The notes beneath the pieces were generated by a model. The model did no database searches and was not told where the DNA came from. It saw only the letters and a list, made by a program, of their open reading frames with translations. DNA of 64,000 bases from an uncultured Bacteroidota bacterium (lineage in GTDB: Bacteria > Bacteroidota > Bacteroidia > Bacteroidales > P3). The first letter of the stretch is position 1, and the number at the start of each line of letters is the position of its first letter. This document shows positions 41,706 through 49,797 of this stretch, one piece after another. Location of the stretch: assembly GCA_902775135.1 (NCBI GenBank), contig CACYKY010000006.1, positions 183,432-247,431 on the forward strand. The letters are read 5' to 3'. The position numbers were made by a program, and so were the translations under genes.

Positions 41706-42917
41706 ATGGAATTCAAACTCAATACTATAGAAGAAGCCATCGAGGATTTCCGCGAGGGCAAATTTGTTATCGTCGTCGACGATGAGGATCGCGAGAACGA
41801 GGGCGACTTCATCATGGCGGCGGAGAAGATCACCGCCGAGCATGTCAACTTTATGCTCAAGAACGGTCGCGGAGTGCTCTGCGCTCCCATCACCGAGGAG
41901 CGCTGCCACGAGCTGCAGCTCGACATGCAGGTGCACGACAACACCTCGCTCCTCGGCACCCCCTTCACCGTCACCGTCGACAACCTCCTCGACGGCTGCA
42001 CCACGGGTGTCTCCATGCACGACCGCGCCAGCACCATCCGCGCCCTCGCCGACCCCGCCACCAAGGCCGAGAACCTTGGACGTCCCGGTCACATCAACCC
42101 CCTGCGCGCCCGCAACGGCGGCGTGCTTGTCCGTGCCGGCCACACCGAGGCCGCTGTCGACCTGGCCCGCCTAGCAGGCCTGCGTCCCGCCGGTGCCCTC
42201 ATCGAAATCATCAACGACGACGGCACTATGGCCCGCATGCCCCAGCTGCAGGAAGTGGCCAAGAAGTTCGGCCTCAAGATTGTCACCATCAAAGACCTCA
42301 TCGCCTATCGCATCGCCCACGAGACCCTCATCCGCAAGGAGCAGGAGGTCTTCCTGCCCACCCAATGGGGCAACTTCCAACTCATCGCCTACACCCAGCT
42401 CGACAACGGAAACACCCACATGGTGCTCAAGAAAGGCGAGTGGGAGGAGGGCGAGCCCGTCCTTGTGCGTGTCCACAGCAGCTGCGCCACCGGCGACATC
42501 TTCGGCTCCTGCAAGTGCGACTGCGGCGAGCAGCTCCACAGCGCCATGCAGATGATTGAAAAGGAAGGCAAGGGCCTCATCGCCTACATGAGTCAGGAGG
42601 GTCGCGGTATCGGCCTCGTGAACAAGCTCAAGGCCTACCACCTCCAGGAACAGGGTTTCGACACCGTCGACGCCAACCTCAAGCTCGGCTTCAAGGCCGA
42701 CGAACGCGACTACGGCATCGGCGCCCAGATCCTGCGCGACCAGCATGTCACCAAGATGCGCCTCATCACCAACAACCCCGTCAAGCGCACGGGCCTCGAA
42801 GGCTACGGCCTTGAGGTGACCGAAATCGTCCCCATCGTCATCGAGCCCAACAAGTACAACGAGCGCTACCTCAAAACCAAGCAGGAGCGCATGGGCCACG
42901 AGCTGCACCTGAAATGA
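41706..42917 (+). CDS. ribBA: Bifunctional 3,4-dihydroxy-2-butanone 4-phosphate synthase / GTP cyclohydrolase II
   Basis: 403 residues; both entry reactions of riboflavin synthesis. RibB half (1-200): [61 protein letters not shown]. RibA half (about 205-403): [20 protein letters not shown] gives the zinc Cys ligands, then [15 protein letters not shown] and the [13 protein letters not shown] end. It is a full-length fusion. The following 101-residue gene overlaps by ATGA. Confidence 0.97.
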   Translation: MEFKLNTIEEAIEDFREGKFVIVVDDEDRENEGDFIMAAEKITAEHVNFMLKNGRGVLCAPITEERCHELQLDMQVHDNTSLLGTPFTVTVDNLLDGCTTGVSMHDRASTIRALADPATKAENLGRPGHINPLRARNGGVLVRAGHTEAAVDLARLAGLRPAGALIEIINDDGTMARMPQLQEVAKKFGLKIVTIKDLIAYRIAHETLIRKEQEVFLPTQWGNFQLIAYTQLDNGNTHMVLKKGEWEEGEPVLVRVHSSCATGDIFGSCKCDCGEQLHSAMQMIEKEGKGLIAYMSQEGRGIGLVNKLKAYHLQEQGFDTVDANLKLGFKADERDYGIGAQILRDQHVTKMRLITNNPVKRTGLEGYGLEVTEIVPIVIEPNKYNERYLKTKQERMGHELHLK

Positions 42918-43219
42918 AAAAAGTTCGCATCACCGCCGTCCGCAAGACCGAGTATCCCGACCTGATGGCCAGGTACGAGAACCCTATCGAGCATACGTGT
43001 GACGTCGCGGTTGGTCAACAATGGATCTCTGTCGACGGACAATGTCCCGAGGGGATGTGTCCGTCGGCATGGGACAGCATGCGCCTCTTCGTGGAGCCTC
43101 TGGCCCGTGGCGAGGGCAATTTCTACGACGGATGGATGCAGAACCCCTTCAGCGCCATGATCAGCTGCAACGACGGCTTCCGCCCCGTGAGCTTCTACCT
43201 CGAGGCGCTGGCTGAGTAA
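42914..43219 (+). CDS. TIGR04076-type small protein
   Basis: 101 residues, cytoplasmic. [49 protein letters not shown] and [17 protein letters not shown] match the TIGR04076 family, which has several conserved Cys residues and no assigned function. Members may bind metal or undergo redox change. It is translationally coupled to ribBA (ATGA, 42914-42917). Confidence 0.85.
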   Translation: MKKVRITAVRKTEYPDLMARYENPIEHTCDVAVGQQWISVDGQCPEGMCPSAWDSMRLFVEPLARGEGNFYDGWMQNPFSAMISCNDGFRPVSFYLEALAE

Positions 43220-43240
43220 ACGACAACAATTTCAAGCATT

Positions 43241-44932
43241 ATGAAACGTCTCCTTCTTCTTTTGGCATTGGCTGTGGCCGGGAGGGCTGTGGCTTGCACC
43301 AACCTCATTGTGTCGAAGGGCGCCAGCACCGACGGCAGCACCTTCATCACCTATGCCGCCGACAGCCATACGCGCTACGGGCAGCTCCGCTATTGCGCTG
43401 CCGCCGACCACCAGCCCGGCGAGATGCTGCGCCTCTACAACTACGGCTCCCTGCGCCATCAGATCGATATCCCCCAGCCGGCTCACACCTACCAGGTGGT
43501 GGGCTTCATCAACGAGCACCAGCTGGCCATCGGCGAGACCACCTGGGGAGGCATCAGCCCCCTCGACAAGGGCAACGCCGAGGGCATCGACTACGGCAAC
43601 CTCATCTACGTCACCCTCCAGCGCGCCCGCAACTGCCGCGAGGCCATCAAGGTGATGCATGAGCTCGTCTCCACCTACGGCTATGCCGATGGTGGCGAGA
43701 GCTTTTCCCTCGCCGACCCCGACGAGGTGTGGATATTCGAGATTACCAGCAAGGGCCACTTCGAGAAGGGGGCCGTGTGGGTGGCTCGCCGCGTGCCCGA
43801 CGGCTACATCTGCGGACACGCCAACCAGGCCCGCATCACCACCTTCCCTTGGGAGAGTGGAAAACGGAAAGTGGAAAGTGGAAAGAGTTTGAGCAGCAAG
43901 CATATCGACAAGGTTTTTGACAAAGACGTCGAGTGTGTCTATAGTGAGGATGTGGCCTCCTTTGCCCGCAAACAGGGTCTTTACAAAGGTTCCGATGCCG
44001 ACTTCTCCTTTGCCGACACCTACAACCCCCTCACCTTCTCCGGTCTTCGCGCCTGCGAGGCCCGCGTCTATGCTATGTTCCGCCGCGCCGCCGACGGCAT
44101 CCAACGCTACGAGGCTTTCGCCATGGGCGATGCCAATGCCGAGCGACTCCCCCTCTGGGTGAAGCCCAACCGCAAGCTCTCCGTGCAGGACTGCATGGCC
44201 CTCATGCGCGACCACTTCGAGGGCACCCCCATGGATATGACGCAGGATGTAGGTGCAGGACCCTTCCATTGCCCCTACCGCTGGCGCCCCATGGACTTCG
44301 AGGTCGACGGCAAGAAGTACGTCCACGAGCGTGCCATCAGCACCCAGCAGACGGGCTTCTCCTTCGTCGCCCAATGCCGCTCCTGGCTGCCCTCCAAACT
44401 CGGCGGCATCATCTGGTTCGGCGTCGACGACACCTACTCCACCGTCTATTGTCCCGTCTACTGCGGCACCACCCAGGTGCCCGTCTGTTTCGAGGACGGC
44501 AACGGCTCCATGAGCCAGTACAGCGAGACCGCCGCCTTCTGGCTCTTCAACCGCGTGAGCAACTTCTGCTACCTCCGCTACGACTCCATGATTGTCGACC
44601 TCCAGCAGGTGCAGCGCGAGCTGGAGAACAACTTCGTCTCCCTTGAGCGTCGCCACGCCGACCGTTGGGCCAACGAGGACAACGAGGCCCGCCTCGTCGG
44701 CGCCCTCAACCGCTTCAGCAACGACCGCGCCGAGGAGATGATGCGCCGCTGGCACGAGCTCGACCACTTCCTGCTGATGAAATACATCGACGGCAACATC
44801 AAGCACACGAAGAACGGCCGCATCGAGACCACCGAGACAGGCGTCGTCCGCTTCCCCCAGCAGCCTCCCTATCCGCAATGGTTCTACCGCCAGATTGTCG
44901 ACGACAAAGGCGAGGTGCTGCAGGTGAAATAA
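43241..44932 (+). CDS. C69-family dipeptidase (PepD/acyl-acid hydrolase type)
   Basis: 563 residues. A signal peptide is followed by CTNLIVSKGASTDGS; the Cys at the new N-terminus is the Ntn-hydrolase nucleophile of family C69. Further family segments: GFINEHQLAIGETTWGG, ALQRARNC-like VTLQRARNCREAI, DPDEVWIFEI and GHANQARIT. Hydrolyses dipeptides in the periplasm. An insert of about ten residues (SGKRKVESGKS) is encoded by heptamer repeats (43853-43887). Its 3' end lies 9 nt from the convergent Rieske-like gene, with no visible terminator. Confidence 0.9.
   Translation: MKRLLLLLALAVAGRAVACTNLIVSKGASTDGSTFITYAADSHTRYGQLRYCAAADHQPGEMLRLYNYGSLRHQIDIPQPAHTYQVVGFINEHQLAIGETTWGGISPLDKGNAEGIDYGNLIYVTLQRARNCREAIKVMHELVSTYGYADGGESFSLADPDEVWIFEITSKGHFEKGAVWVARRVPDGYICGHANQARITTFPWESGKRKVESGKSLSSKHIDKVFDKDVECVYSEDVASFARKQGLYKGSDADFSFADTYNPLTFSGLRACEARVYAMFRRAADGIQRYEAFAMGDANAERLPLWVKPNRKLSVQDCMALMRDHFEGTPMDMTQDVGAGPFHCPYRWRPMDFEVDGKKYVHERAISTQQTGFSFVAQCRSWLPSKLGGIIWFGVDDTYSTVYCPVYCGTTQVPVCFEDGNGSMSQYSETAAFWLFNRVSNFCYLRYDSMIVDLQQVQRELENNFVSLERRHADRWANEDNEARLVGALNRFSNDRAEEMMRRWHELDHFLLMKYIDGNIKHTKNGRIETTETGVVRFPQQPPYPQWFYRQIVDDKGEVLQVK
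43853..43887 (+). repeat. Five heptamers inside the C69 gene
   Basis: GAGAGTG, GAAAACG, GAAAGTG, GAAAGTG, GAAAGAG: the same family as 39226-39253 in the opposite orientation. Confidence 0.8.
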
Positions 44933-44941
44933 ATAAAATCC

Positions 44942-45418
44942 CTAGTAGATTTCCAGAATATACCCGTCGAAATGGGTACGGTATTCGTAGAGGGGGCAGC
45001 CCGAGGCTGCTCCCTCGAGGGGTTGGCCGTATTCCGTCTCGTATAGCGACCCGCAGGCGCGGCAGCGCAGCACGGCGCCTCCCCAGTCGGGGTCGGGCTC
45101 CAGGCGCACCTCGTGGTCGTTGGGACAGGCGCACTCGAAAGCCACGAAGTCGCTGTAGCTCACACGGCGCACAAAGATGCCCTTGTAGCCCCGGTTGATG
45201 GTCACCGTGCCGCCGATGTTCATCAGCGCGTTGAAGTCCGGCTGGTAGATATCGATGCTCGCTCCGTCGCCGAAGGGCGTGTTGCAAACGTTGTCGGGCG
45301 AGCAGGAGGAGAGGGAAAAGAGAAATGAAATAAGAAAAAGGCTGGCGCAGGTTGAGCTCGTCAGCCTTTTCCCTACATGTATTTTTATTTTTTCATTTCT
45401 CATTTTTCCTTTTCTCAT
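44942..45418 (-). CDS. Rieske-like lipoprotein with Cys-rich site
   Basis: 158 residues from the ATG overlapping the M28 gene (ATGA, 45415-45418); a second ATG follows six codons later (M6). A lipobox (LFSLSSCS) is followed by a beta domain with ECACPNDHEVRL and LRCRACGSLYETEYGQP. The order of Cys/His recalls a Rieske centre, but the second pair is Cys-x2-Cys rather than Cys-x2-His, so zinc or another site is possible. The signal-peptide region is encoded across a terminator hairpin (45335-45370). Confidence 0.75.
   Translation of the reverse strand: MRKGKMRNEKIKIHVGKRLTSSTCASLFLISFLFSLSSCSPDNVCNTPFGDGASIDIYQPDFNALMNIGGTVTINRGYKGIFVRRVSYSDFVAFECACPNDHEVRLEPDPDWGGAVLRCRACGSLYETEYGQPLEGAASGCPLYEYRTHFDGYILEIY
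45335..45370 (-). terminator. Terminator hairpin inside a signal-peptide coding region
   Basis: AAAAAGGCTG (45335-45344) pairs with CAGCCTTTT (45362-45370); on the minus strand a CTTTTTCTTATTTC tract follows. It lies downstream of the M28 gene stop but inside the Rieske-like gene, where the T-tract encodes the Phe/Leu core of the signal peptide. Confidence 0.7.
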
Positions 45419-46419
45419 TTCCCTGCGGGGTAGTCCCCGTAGAGGGTCTTCATCGCCACCTCGGCCACGATGCGGAGGCTTTCGCCGCTGACGGCCTGCA
45501 GGTCGTCGGTGGTGGTGTGCCAATGCTCGAAGAAGGAGGTGGTGCCGCTGTTCTGCACGATGTCCACCATCGGTATGCCGCTCAGGCGGTTCACATAGTA
45601 GTGGTCGTCCAGGATGGGGTCGGTGTTGAGGTCCACGAAGATGTTGCCGTAGCCGAGGGCTTTGGCGGCGCTCCACAATTTGTCCACCAGGCCGGGGGCG
45701 TAGTTGCGGCTGATCTGCTCGCGCGTGAAGCGCGGCTGCTGCGTGCCCACCATGTCGAAGAGGATGCCGTAGACGGCGGTGTAGAAGGGCACATGGCGCT
45801 GGCGGACCCAATGCTGCGAGCCCTTGCACCAGGTGTCTTCGTCGTAGACGTCGCTCCATTCCGGAGCCCCTTGGTCCTCTACGTCGAAGAAGAGGAAGTC
45901 CACACCCACCCCCTCGGGGGGCATCTGGCTCATCGTGCGGGCCATCTCCATCAGCACCGCCACGCCCGAGGCGCCATCGTTGGCTCCCGGTACGGGGCTG
46001 CGGTGGAGGTCGTCGTTGCGGTCGTGGTCGGCCCACGAGCGGCTGTCCCAGTGGGCGGCCAGGAGTATGCGTTTCTCGGCTTCGGGGCGCAGCGATGCCA
46101 CGATGTTCTTGCCGGGCACGGTGCGCTGGTCCCAGAGGGTGGCCTGGAAGTCCTGCACCATCACGGTGTCGCACCAGCGTCCCATCTGGCGCTCTATCCA
46201 CAGGGCGCATTGCTGCCAGCCCTTGCTGCCGGGAATGCGGTTGCCGAACGAGAGCTGGCGCTCCACATAGGCATACGCCGAGTCGGCGCTGAAACGCGGA
46301 ACAGCCACCTGGGTGTAGTCGATGGCGTTGGCCGAGCCGGTGTCGGCTCCGCCCTCTGTTTTATGTTTGCAGCCTGCCAGCACAAGCAAGCAGGCTGCAA
46401 TTAGAGCAAGTCGTTTCAA
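45415..46419 (-). CDS. M28-family glutaminyl-peptide cyclotransferase-like lipoprotein
   Basis: 334 residues; lipobox LVLAGCKH. Zinc ligands of the M28 fold: AAHWDSRSWAD, PGANDGASG, FFDVEDQG and HWHTTTDD. The layout fits the Bacteroidota glutaminyl cyclases, which turn an N-terminal Gln of exported proteins into pyroglutamate. This fits the window: most non-lipidated signal peptides here end in Ala-Gln. A plain aminopeptidase is the alternative. The start is TTG, as a stop lies two codons upstream. The Rieske-like gene overlaps by ATGA. Confidence 0.87.
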   Translation of the reverse strand: MKRLALIAACLLVLAGCKHKTEGGADTGSANAIDYTQVAVPRFSADSAYAYVERQLSFGNRIPGSKGWQQCALWIERQMGRWCDTVMVQDFQATLWDQRTVPGKNIVASLRPEAEKRILLAAHWDSRSWADHDRNDDLHRSPVPGANDGASGVAVLMEMARTMSQMPPEGVGVDFLFFDVEDQGAPEWSDVYDEDTWCKGSQHWVRQRHVPFYTAVYGILFDMVGTQQPRFTREQISRNYAPGLVDKLWSAAKALGYGNIFVDLNTDPILDDHYYVNRLSGIPMVDIVQNSGTTSFFEHWHTTTDDLQAVSGESLRIVAEVAMKTLYGDYPAGK

Positions 46420-46443
46420 TGTTCAACGTTCTATTGTCAGTTT

Positions 46444-47007
46444 TTATTTGAGGCGCTCTGCGTACTCGCAGGTGCGGGTGTCGACCTTGATGCGCTCGCC
46501 TTCCTTGATGAAGAGGGGCACGCGGACCTGCACGCCGGGCTCCACGGTGGCGTCCTTCATGGCGTTGGTGGCGGTGTTGCCGGCAAAACCGGGCTCGGTG
46601 TAGGTGACGACGGTCTCGATGAACGGAGGCAGCTCGCAGGTCAGCGGCGTCTCGGTGTCGGCCTCGACGGTGATCTCAACATACTGGCCGTCCTTCAGGA
46701 ACTGCGGGGCGTTGATGATGGTCTCGGGGATGTAGATCTGCTCGTAGGTCTCGGTGTGCATGAAGACGTGCATGTCGCCCTCCTTGTAGAGGTAGGTGTA
46801 GGGGCGACGTTCGACGCGGACGATGTCGATCTTGGCGCCGCTGGGGAAGGTGTTCTCCAGCATGCGGCCGGTCTTCACGTTGCGCATCTTCGTGCGCACG
46901 AAGGCCGCACCCTTGCCGGGCTTGACGTGGAGGAATTCAACGATGGTGTAGATGTCGTTGTTGAAATTGATGCAAAGTCCGTTTTTGATGTCGGTCGTTG
47001 TTGCCAT
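46444..47007 (-). CDS. efp: Elongation factor P
   Basis: 187 residues, three beta-barrel domains. Relieves ribosome stalling at poly-proline. The loop [11 protein letters not shown] carries Lys32 at the tip, the position modified in many bacteria. C-terminal signature [20 protein letters not shown] is intact. No epmA/epmB or earP is in the window; a deoxyhypusine-synthase-like gene is at 18460. Confidence 0.96.
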   Translation of the reverse strand: MATTTDIKNGLCINFNNDIYTIVEFLHVKPGKGAAFVRTKMRNVKTGRMLENTFPSGAKIDIVRVERRPYTYLYKEGDMHVFMHTETYEQIYIPETIINAPQFLKDGQYVEITVEADTETPLTCELPPFIETVVTYTEPGFAGNTATNAMKDATVEPGVQVRVPLFIKEGERIKVDTRTCEYAERLK

Positions 47008-47019
47008 AAATGATATGTA

Positions 47020-47298
47020 TTATTGTTGATTATTATTGTTTTTCTTCTTTTCCTCGGCGTAGAGGAGGGTCAGCCGGCGCAGGTCGTCCTTCATCTGGTC
47101 AAGCTCCTCCTCGCAGGCGCGGAAACGGTGGCGCTCCATCATCCACCGCATGGCGATGGCCAGCGCCACAAGGATCATCGTCAGCGAGAGGCCCATCATC
47201 GTGCCGTTGCCGCGAAGCAAAAAATACACCACCGTCGCACCGATAATCAGCACGTAGGAGGCTATCTCATATATTCTTATTGCAGTCTTGTGACTCAT
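47020..47298 (-). CDS. Small membrane protein with coiled-coil tail
   Basis: 92 residues: two TM helices (about 10-28 and 34-50) and a charged coiled coil (ERHRFRACEEELDQMKDD onward) ending in Lys/Asn/Gln. No family recognised. It is 12 nt before efp on the same strand, so likely in one transcript. A TATATTTG box (47321-47328, minus) lies upstream. Confidence 0.65.
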   Translation of the reverse strand: MSHKTAIRIYEIASYVLIIGATVVYFLLRGNGTMMGLSLTMILVALAIAMRWMMERHRFRACEEELDQMKDDLRRLTLLYAEEKKKNNNNQQ

Positions 47299-47762
47299 TT
47301 TTCTCTTCGGTTTGAAAATGCAAATATACGAATATTTTTAAAAATAGAAATATTTTTACTCCAAAAAATGCAAAAAAATCATAAAATCCTTTCCCCCTCC
47401 CCATCCTGTCTGCAAAGACGGGGCACCCCCCATCCGCGGTACACAACAAGAAGTATGAGCAGGAGATGCATCCGCACATCCGCACATTCAATCATTCGTG
47501 TGTAGCCCGCCATGAGGCAGGGATCAACAACGGAGCAGGTCTAGGTTTCCGACGATGGTTGGACGATAGTTCAACGACACTTCAACGATGCTGCATCGTT
47601 GAACTATCGTTGAAGTATCGTTGATGTATCGTTGAAGTGGTAGCGTTGTACCTGATTTACAGAGGAGTAGACGCGGTGTTAACCCCTTGTTATAGTAGAA
47701 AAGATTGGTTTACAATGAGTTATATGTACGGCGAAGCACCCCTTCGGGGAGGGTGTGGTGGG
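47299..47762. other. 464-bp gene-free region with an inverted repeat array
   Basis: No gene is supported. It holds the promoter of the small membrane-protein gene (47321-47328), an array of 11-bp units in both orientations (47552-47638), and a CCCC-TTCG-GGGG hairpin (47739-47750) near the 3' end of the LTA-synthase-like gene that may act as its terminator. Confidence 0.7.
47552..47638. repeat. Head-to-head array of 11-bp repeats
   Basis: Four direct units: ATCGTTGAACT (47595-47605), ATCGTTGAAGT, ATCGTTGATGT, ATCGTTGAAGT (to 47638). Three to four related units in the reverse orientation lie before them (47552-47590), with CTG at the centre. ACGATAGTTCAACGA (47563-47577) and TCGTTGAACTATCGT (47596-47610) are perfect reverse complements. 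Confidence 0.9.
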
Positions 47763-49772
47763 TTATTGACCGAGGTCGTCGGGGCGGATGACGAGGTGGT
47801 CGGTGGTCATGCGGACCATATAGGTCTGGACGATGGATTTGAGGCGGAGGAGCATGCGGTCGCGGCGCTCGGAGTGGGCGGGGTCGGCGAGGAGGTTGTG
47901 GTGCTGGAGGGGGTCGAGGACGTAGTTGTAGAGGCCTGTGGGTTGCTGGCCGTCGAAGAGGAGGGTGTAGTCGCCTTCGATGTACTGGTAGATGTCGTTG
48001 CTGTAGTTGACGGCCCAAGGGGTCTCGTCGGGGTTGAACATGTCCTTGCCGAAGGCGGCGTAGGGCTGGTCGTAGCCGAGGATGCGGAGGATGGTGGGCA
48101 TGATGTCGATCTGCTGCATGACGCCGGGGAGGAGACCTGTGGGGAGCTGTCCGGAGGGGTCGTAGATGGCTATGGGGATGGAGAAGAGGCCTGTGGAGGT
48201 GAGGCTTTCGGGGTACTGGAGCTGGTTGGTGTGGTCGGCGGTGAGGACGAAGAGGGTGTTGCGGAACCAGGGTTGCTGGCTAGCGGCCTGGAAGAAGCGG
48301 CGCAGGGCGTTGTCGGAGTACTGGATGGTGCGGTGGATGGGCAGGGGGCCGCCGGCGAAGGTACCCTCGTAGCGCTCGGGGATGCGGAAGGGGTGGTGCG
48401 AGGAGGCGGAGAAGAAGCCCACCATGAAGGGCTCGTGGAGGCGCTCGGTGATGGCGTTGGCGGTGAACTGGAGGAACTCCTCGTCCCAGATGGCCCAATG
48501 GCCGTCGAAGTCGTTGCGGCCGCCGGTGCGGGGGTCGTCGCAGTATTCGCTGAGGCCCAGGTAGTGCTGGAAGCCGGCGCTGCGGGCGAAGGCCTGGAAG
48601 CCCATGGAGGAATTGGGGGCACCATGGAAGAAGGCGGAGGAGTAGCCTTGGCGACCCAGGCAGTCGGCCAGGCCGCTGAGTTCGTTGAGCGACGAGGGGG
48701 TGAGGATGAAAGGCTCGACGAAGAAGGGCACAGAGGTGAGGGCGGAGGGCATAGCGTCGATGCTCTTGCGGCCGTTGGCGAAGGTGTGCTGATAGGTGAG
48801 GGAGTGGGCAAGGAGGGAGTCGAGGAAGGGGGTGTAGGAGGGCCGAGGTTGGGGGTTGGAGGGCTGAGCGGTGGAGTTGTAGTAGCCGATGTATTCGCGG
48901 GAGAAACTTTCGAGGATGAGGACCACGACGTTGCGCCGGCCGGGAAGGAGGGGGATGGTGTCGGCGTCGGAGGGGATGTGGACGGGGGAGTAGATGGAGG
49001 CGAGCTGCTCCTCGGGCAGGTAGTGGGGGTCCTTGAAGGGACGCTTGCCGATGGTGCGGATGAGGGAGAAGGGGGTGTTGAGGACGATGGAGGCCTGCTG
49101 GGGGGAGTGGACGTACTGGTTGGCGTTGGAGATGGTGATGGGGCGTGTGTCGCGTGTGAAGCCTCCACGCATGGCGAAGATGGAGAAGGGGATGGCCACG
49201 AGGAGGGCCAGGGAGTTGACGAGGTAGTAGTGGCGAAGGTTGAGGGCTGAGGGCTGAGGATGGGGGGTGGGGGCAGGTTTGACATAGAGGAACCAGAGGG
49301 CAGCGATGAGGGCCAAGCCGAGGAGGACGAGGTACCAGTGGTTGGCGAGTTCGGTGAAGAAGATGCCGCCGAGGTTGCCTTCGTTGCTGAACTCGGAGAA
49401 GAAGGTGGCGGTGGTGCGGCGACCGGTGAACTGGGAATAGACGGAGTCGACGAGGTTGAGGCAGAGGCCGAGGGAGTTCACCACTACGAAGATCCAGCGG
49501 CACATGGTGTGCCACCAGGGGCGCTCCTTGAGGTGCAGGGGGAGGAGCATAAGGACTATCCAGAAGCAGTTGGTGTAGAGGATGGCCGAGGAGTCGAAGC
49601 GGAGGCTGCCGGCAAGAAGTTCGCCCATGGAGAGCTGGTCCCAGTCGACGGAGAAGAGGTGCCAGTTCTCGAGCACGAAGGCCACGCGGGTGACCATGTA
49701 TAGGATGTAGGCCATCGCCAGGTTGAGGAGCACGGCCACGACATTACTGTAGGGGGAGGATTTTATTTTCAT
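47763..49772 (-). CDS. LTA-synthase-like alkaline phosphatase superfamily membrane protein
   Basis: 669 residues: about five N-terminal TM helices (to about 230) and a periplasmic sulfatase-like domain. Motifs: VVLILESFSREYIGYY (metal Glu), NGRKSIDAMPSAL (nucleophile region with Ser in place of the LtaS Thr), VLTADHTNQLQ and FGKDMFNP. In Gram-negatives such proteins transfer phosphoglycerol or phosphoethanolamine to glycans or lipid A. It lies 25 nt after the MBOAT gene and probably belongs to the same surface-modification operon. Two heptamer arrays (48841-48868, 49238-49258) add Gln/Pro-rich spacers. Confidence 0.88.
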   Translation of the reverse strand: MKIKSSPYSNVVAVLLNLAMAYILYMVTRVAFVLENWHLFSVDWDQLSMGELLAGSLRFDSSAILYTNCFWIVLMLLPLHLKERPWWHTMCRWIFVVVNSLGLCLNLVDSVYSQFTGRRTTATFFSEFSNEGNLGGIFFTELANHWYLVLLGLALIAALWFLYVKPAPTPHPQPSALNLRHYYLVNSLALLVAIPFSIFAMRGGFTRDTRPITISNANQYVHSPQQASIVLNTPFSLIRTIGKRPFKDPHYLPEEQLASIYSPVHIPSDADTIPLLPGRRNVVVLILESFSREYIGYYNSTAQPSNPQPRPSYTPFLDSLLAHSLTYQHTFANGRKSIDAMPSALTSVPFFVEPFILTPSSLNELSGLADCLGRQGYSSAFFHGAPNSSMGFQAFARSAGFQHYLGLSEYCDDPRTGGRNDFDGHWAIWDEEFLQFTANAITERLHEPFMVGFFSASSHHPFRIPERYEGTFAGGPLPIHRTIQYSDNALRRFFQAASQQPWFRNTLFVLTADHTNQLQYPESLTSTGLFSIPIAIYDPSGQLPTGLLPGVMQQIDIMPTILRILGYDQPYAAFGKDMFNPDETPWAVNYSNDIYQYIEGDYTLLFDGQQPTGLYNYVLDPLQHHNLLADPAHSERRDRMLLRLKSIVQTYMVRMTTDHLVIRPDDLGQ
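48841..48868 (-). repeat. Heptamer array in the LTA-synthase-like gene (first)
   Basis: GGCCGAG, GTTGGGG, GTTGGAG, GGCTGAG. Encodes the QPSNPQPRPS spacer after the metal-binding Glu. Confidence 0.6.
49238..49258 (-). repeat. Heptamer array in the LTA-synthase-like gene (second)
   Basis: GGTTGAG, GGCTGAG, GGCTGAG. Encodes HPQPSALNL in a loop between TM helices. Confidence 0.6.
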
Positions 49773-49797
49773 AACAATAACTTTACGACTCTAAGGC

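Noticed and set aside
43232..44878. A 548-codon minus-strand open frame
   Set aside because: Antisense to the C69 peptidase and made of Ala/Val/Gly-rich sequence. The plus-strand gene has the Ntn nucleophile and signal peptide.
44942..46210. A long frame joining the Rieske-like gene to sequence upstream
   Set aside because: The upstream part is a shadow of the M28 gene (Arg/Pro/His-rich). The true start is at the ATGA overlap near 45418.
47552..47638. Possible CRISPR array
   Set aside because: Repeats are 11 bp and contiguous with no spacers, in both orientations. No cas genes in the window.
47637..49250. A 537-codon plus-strand open frame
   Set aside because: Antisense to the LTA-synthase-like gene; extremely Gly/Glu/Val-rich with no domain. 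The minus-strand gene has all superfamily motifs.
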